7,382 bases of DNA from positions 1-7,382 of the forward strand of contig JAPLNJ010000226.1 of assembly GCA_026692885.1 (NCBI GenBank), given 5' to 3'. Under the pieces are notes generated by a model. It did not search any database and had not been told where the DNA came from. It saw nothing but the letters and a program-made list of their open reading frames with translations. This document shows positions 5,317 through 7,382 of this stretch, piece by piece (position 1 is the stretch's first letter; each line of letters opens with the position of its first letter). The position numbers and the translations under genes are program-made. This stretch comes from Planctomycetota bacterium. Its GTDB lineage: Bacteria > Planctomycetota > Planctomycetia > Pirellulales > Pirellulaceae.

Positions 5317-6810
5317 ATGCCTGCACGAGTGATTCTGGAAGTGCGTTCTGGGCCGATCGAAGGCAAGTCGTTCCGGTTTGACCGGCACGATACGTTCCTG
5401 TTTGGACGGGGGCGGGATTGCCACGCACGGATCCCCAAGGACCCGCTCGTGTCGCGGCATCACTTCATCCTGGAAGCGAATCCGCCGGACGTCCGAATTC
5501 GTGACCTGGGCAGCCGCAACGGAACTCGCATCAATGGCCTCAAGTGCGGCGGGCGGGCGGCGGGCGAGACTGCCGAACAAGCCGCCAGCCGACACTACCC
5601 GGAAGTCGACCTGAAACACGGCGATCGGATCAGCGTTGGCAACACGACAATCGAGGTGAAAGTTGAACTGCCGCTGATCTGTTCCCGCTGCGGTGCAGAG
5701 ATTTCCGAGCTGGACCCGCAGCGGTCCGCGCCTCTACCCGACAATTGCGTCTGCACACAGTGCCGTGCAAAGCCGCCTGGCGTCGGCCCCCGAGAGACCA
5801 TCGTCGAAGTGGTCCGCTGTGGATGCTGCGGGAAAGGCGTCTCGGACGAAGTGCAGCACGGCGGCCACGGCGAGTACGTGTGCCGCGAGTGCCAGACCGA
5901 CGCACTGAGCGAGAACGGCGGTCTGCGCCGTTTGATCCAAGACGCGGCGAAACGAATTCGGGGGGCGGCTCGGCTGGACATCCGTGGCTACGAGATCGGT
6001 GAGGAACTGGGCAAAGGGGGCATGGGGGCGGTCTACAAGGCGATCCGCAAGGCGGACGGTTGCACCGTGGCCGTGAAGGTCATGCTGGCCAAGATCGCGA
6101 TCGACGACGATGCTCGCCGCAGATTTCTCCAAGAAATCGAGATTTCGGGCCGGCTGCGCCACCCGCACCTGGTCGCCCGTCTGGACAGCGGTGCGGCAGG
6201 CAGCGTCTTTTACTTCGTGATGGAGTACTGCACCGGCGGGAGTCTGGATGGCCTGATGCGACACCGGGGCGGGAAGCTGCCTGCGAAGATCGCGCTGTCC
6301 ATCCTGTTGCAGTGCGTCGACGGCTTGGAGCAAGCCCACCAAGCGAATATCGTCCACCGGGACCTCAAGCCGCAGAATATTCTCTTGGACGCCCAGGCGG
6401 GTCGCACCATCGCCAAGATTGCGGATTTCGGTTTGGCCAAGGACTTCGATGCCGCGGGCTTTTCCGGGATGACGGTGACCGGACAAGTCGCCGGGACCTA
6501 CCACTTCATGCCGCGTGAGCAGCTGACCAACTTCAAGTACCTCCAGCCGGTCAGCGACCTGTGGAGCCTGGCGGCCACTTTCTACAACTCGGTCACCGGC
6601 CATTGTCCCTTGGACTTCCCCGTCGGCCGGGATCCCGTGGCTGTCATCCTGCACGAAGACCCCGTGCCGTTGCGCAAACGCGATCCTGCGATCGCGCCCG
6701 CTTTGGCCGCAGTGATCGACCGTGCTCTGTTGACCGACCCCGGCGAGCGTTACCAGACCGCTGCTGAACTGAAGGAAGCCCTGCGGCGAGTGGTGCGCGG
6801 GAAGCCGTAA
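5317..6810 (+). CDS. FHA / zinc-ribbon / Hanks-type Ser/Thr protein kinase
   Basis: A 497-residue cytoplasmic kinase with no membrane segment, unlike PknF- or PknB-type receptors. The FHA domain covers about 1-115, with G30-R31, S46-R-H-H49 and N68-G69 kept. Two zinc ribbons follow: C122/C125 with C146/C149, and C168/C171 with C189/C192. The kinase domain runs about 225-490: glycine loop GKGGMGAVY 232-240, K254 for ATP, E273 in helix C, HRDLKPQN 347-354 with catalytic D349 and N354, DFG 370-372, D414, and R478 near the end. All catalytic residues are present, so it should be active. T386 and T388 in the activation loop are likely autophosphorylation sites. FMPREQ replaces the usual MAPEQ; I recall this from a bacterial subfamily. 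The start keeps the whole FHA strand 1, though no strong Shine-Dalgarno precedes it. A likely role is phosphorylating partners bearing FHA targets, possibly the neighbouring transporter. Confidence 0.94.
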   Translation: MPARVILEVRSGPIEGKSFRFDRHDTFLFGRGRDCHARIPKDPLVSRHHFILEANPPDVRIRDLGSRNGTRINGLKCGGRAAGETAEQAASRHYPEVDLKHGDRISVGNTTIEVKVELPLICSRCGAEISELDPQRSAPLPDNCVCTQCRAKPPGVGPRETIVEVVRCGCCGKGVSDEVQHGGHGEYVCRECQTDALSENGGLRRLIQDAAKRIRGAARLDIRGYEIGEELGKGGMGAVYKAIRKADGCTVAVKVMLAKIAIDDDARRRFLQEIEISGRLRHPHLVARLDSGAAGSVFYFVMEYCTGGSLDGLMRHRGGKLPAKIALSILLQCVDGLEQAHQANIVHRDLKPQNILLDAQAGRTIAKIADFGLAKDFDAAGFSGMTVTGQVAGTYHFMPREQLTNFKYLQPVSDLWSLAATFYNSVTGHCPLDFPVGRDPVAVILHEDPVPLRKRDPAIAPALAAVIDRALLTDPGERYQTAAELKEALRRVVRGKP

Positions 6811-6910
6811 GGCACGGCCGAAAAATAGCTCCCTCGCCCCGCTACTCCGGGGAGATGGCTGGGGGGGTACTGCTGTGAACATCTTGCGGTTGTCCAAGTC
6901 CTCGATCTTT

Positions 6911-7020
6911 CTCGTTCCGACGCTCTGCGTCGGAACGCAAGCCACGGACGCTTTGCGTCCTTGGGCAGAGGACGCGGAGCGTCAAAACACTTGCGTTCCC
7001 ACGCGGAGCGTGGGAACGAG
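6911..7020. repeat. Inverted pair of GTTCC...GGAAC hairpin repeats with an inner GACGC pair
   Basis: The outer units 6911-6941 and 6990-7020 are inverted copies that match at 28 of 31 positions. Each folds by itself: 6914-6923 pairs with 6927-6936 (GTTCCGACGC, loop TCT), and 6995-7004 with 7008-7017 (GTTCCCACGC, loop GGA), both ten base pairs. Between them are two smaller hairpins, GGACGC/GCGTCC at 6946-6960 and GACGC/GCGTC at 6971-6983. The outer unit belongs to a repeat known from many bacterial genomes whose spurious translations read SFPRSAWER or LVPTLRVGT. Confidence 0.88.
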
Positions 7021-7058
7021 AGAGGCGTGAAGATGTTCACGGCCCTGGGGCTGAGGGG

Positions 7059-7098
7059 GCCTTGATCGGAATGTTGCGGCCTTGATCGTAGCGTTGCG
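7059..7098. repeat. 20-bp tandem repeat beginning GCCTTGATCG
   Basis: 7059-7078 and 7079-7098 match at 17 of 20 positions; both start GCCTTGATCG and end GTTGCG. This is the lead sequence of the 75-bp repeats (GGCCTTGATC...CGTTGCGCA), here duplicated. Confidence 0.8.
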
Positions 7099-7203
7099 CA
7101 TCGTAACCCGAAGCGTCAGCGAGGAAGTGAGGAGTTTTCCTCGCTGACGCTTCGGGTTACGATGATCCGCTTCTAGCGTTTTGCGCAACCTTATGATCAA
7201 GGC
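7079..7203. repeat. MITE-like element: 9-bp terminal inverted repeats around a 28-bp hairpin
   Basis: The ends GCCTTGATC (7079-7087) and GATCAAGGC (7195-7203) are perfect inverted repeats. TTGCGCA (7094-7100) is mirrored by TTGCGCAA near 7181-7188. Inside, 7099-7126 is the exact reverse complement of 7137-7164, a 28-bp stem with a 10-base loop. The stem core TAACCCGAAGCGTCAGCGAG is the NPKRQRG variant of the SPTRQRG-type unit. No ORF lies within, so any movement would need a transposase supplied elsewhere. Confidence 0.8.
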
Positions 7204-7217
7204 ATATAACTGCCGCA

Positions 7218-7237
7218 CGGTCCTGTCCCCATTTTTC
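7218..7237. repeat. Partial relative of the REP-like element
   Basis: CGGTCCTGTCCCCATTTTTC aligns with the right arm of the element at 2107-2131 (CGGTGCCTGTCCCAATTTTC) with two single-base indels and a mismatch. Its partner arm is not found nearby, so it is a half element or a decayed copy. Confidence 0.55.
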
Positions 7238-7271
7238 AGAGCACTATCCGAACATAGAAGCCGACTATCAT

Positions 7272-7318
7272 GGCCCTTGGCAACGCTAGACAACCGCCCC
7301 GCGGTCTGGGATATTTGC
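7272..7318 (+). promoter_or_regulatory. Candidate sigma-70 like promoter, shared 47-bp module, copy B
   Basis: TAGACA (7287-7292) and GATATT (7310-7315) are 17 bases apart, and the module is 40/47 identical to 5037-5083. The -10 lies about 21 bases before the ATG at 7337, so transcription would begin close to GGAG and leave a very short leader. That tight spacing is a reason for caution. Confidence 0.5.
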
Positions 7319-7322
7319 ATCC

Positions 7323-7326
7323 GGAG
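7323..7326 (+). promoter_or_regulatory. Ribosome binding site of the last gene
   Basis: GGAG lies 10 bases upstream of the ATG at 7337, a slightly long but usable spacing. It supports this ATG as a real start at the window edge. Confidence 0.55.
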
Positions 7327-7336
7327 ACACAGACCC

Positions 7337-7382
7337 ATGGCCCACGTCGTCAAGTGCCCCAACTGCGAGCAGCCGTACTCCG
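7337..7382 (+). CDS. Start of a zinc-ribbon protein (cut by window end)
   Basis: Only the first 15 residues are present (MAHVVKCPNCEQPYS). C7-P-N-C10 is the first knuckle of a zinc ribbon, like those opening the triple-FHA transporter. A GGAG and the promoter module lie upstream, which argues that this is a real gene start. The N-terminal zinc ribbon is common in planctomycete signalling proteins, including kinases and FHA proteins, but what follows cannot be seen. Confidence 0.6.
   Translation, partial: MAHVVKCPNCEQPYS

Larger units (their letters stand above)
6811..7336. other. Gene-free repeat-rich region downstream of the kinase
   Basis: No credible coding sequence is visible. It holds a composite hairpin array (6911-7020), a tandem plus long hairpin element (7059-7203), a fragment related to the REP-like palindrome (7218-7237) and a promoter module (7272-7318). 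The 90 bases directly after the kinase stop contain only a weak CCCC/GGGG pairing and no clear terminator. Confidence 0.75.

Noticed and set aside
6830..6860. CCCC/GGGG pairing after the kinase stop as a terminator
   Set aside because: The stem is short and interrupted and has no T-run after it.
5734..6945. A 403-codon open frame on the minus strand, antisense to the kinase
   Set aside because: The plus strand encodes a complete kinase with all catalytic motifs; the antisense frame has no family features and starts in the intergenic repeats.

Overview
The window is GC-rich and looks like a planctomycete chromosome, most likely of the Gemmata type. Three things point there: a Ser/Thr kinase and an ABC transporter that both carry FHA domains, a sigma factor of the kind abundant in Planctomycetes, and many copies of a palindromic intergenic repeat whose spurious translations read SPTRQRG, LARRAS or NPKRQRG. 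This assignment is inference from family knowledge, with no database search.

Layout: (1) 77-2935, minus strand, a 952-residue protein with an N-terminal zinc ribbon, three FHA domains, an ABCG-like ATPase and an ABC-2 type membrane domain. A palindromic repeat is inserted in frame in the third FHA domain. (2) 2936-3243, a repeat-filled divergent gap. (3) 3244-4068, plus strand, an ECF-like sigma factor with a good ribosome binding site. (4) 4069-4224, a short convergent gap with hairpins. (5) 4225-4785, minus strand, a small exported zinc-ribbon/coiled-coil protein. (6) 4786-5316, a gene-free divergent region with two nearly identical 75-bp repeats, a candidate promoter and a long inverted repeat. 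(7) 5317-6810, plus strand, a soluble protein with an FHA domain, two zinc ribbons and a Hanks-type Ser/Thr kinase. (8) 6811-7336, gene-free, with two different families of hairpin repeat and a second copy of the candidate promoter. (9) 7337 to the window end, the first 15 codons of another zinc-ribbon protein.

The genes suggest a phosphothreonine signalling locus. A kinase could phosphorylate partners or itself, FHA domains on the kinase and on the transporter could read those phosphothreonines, and a sigma factor lies between them. The closest known parallel is Mycobacterium tuberculosis Rv1747 (two FHA domains plus ABC exporter), encoded next to and phosphorylated by the kinase PknF. The substrate of the transporter and the regulon of the sigma factor cannot be read from the sequence. 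The genes alternate in strand, so they do not form one operon.
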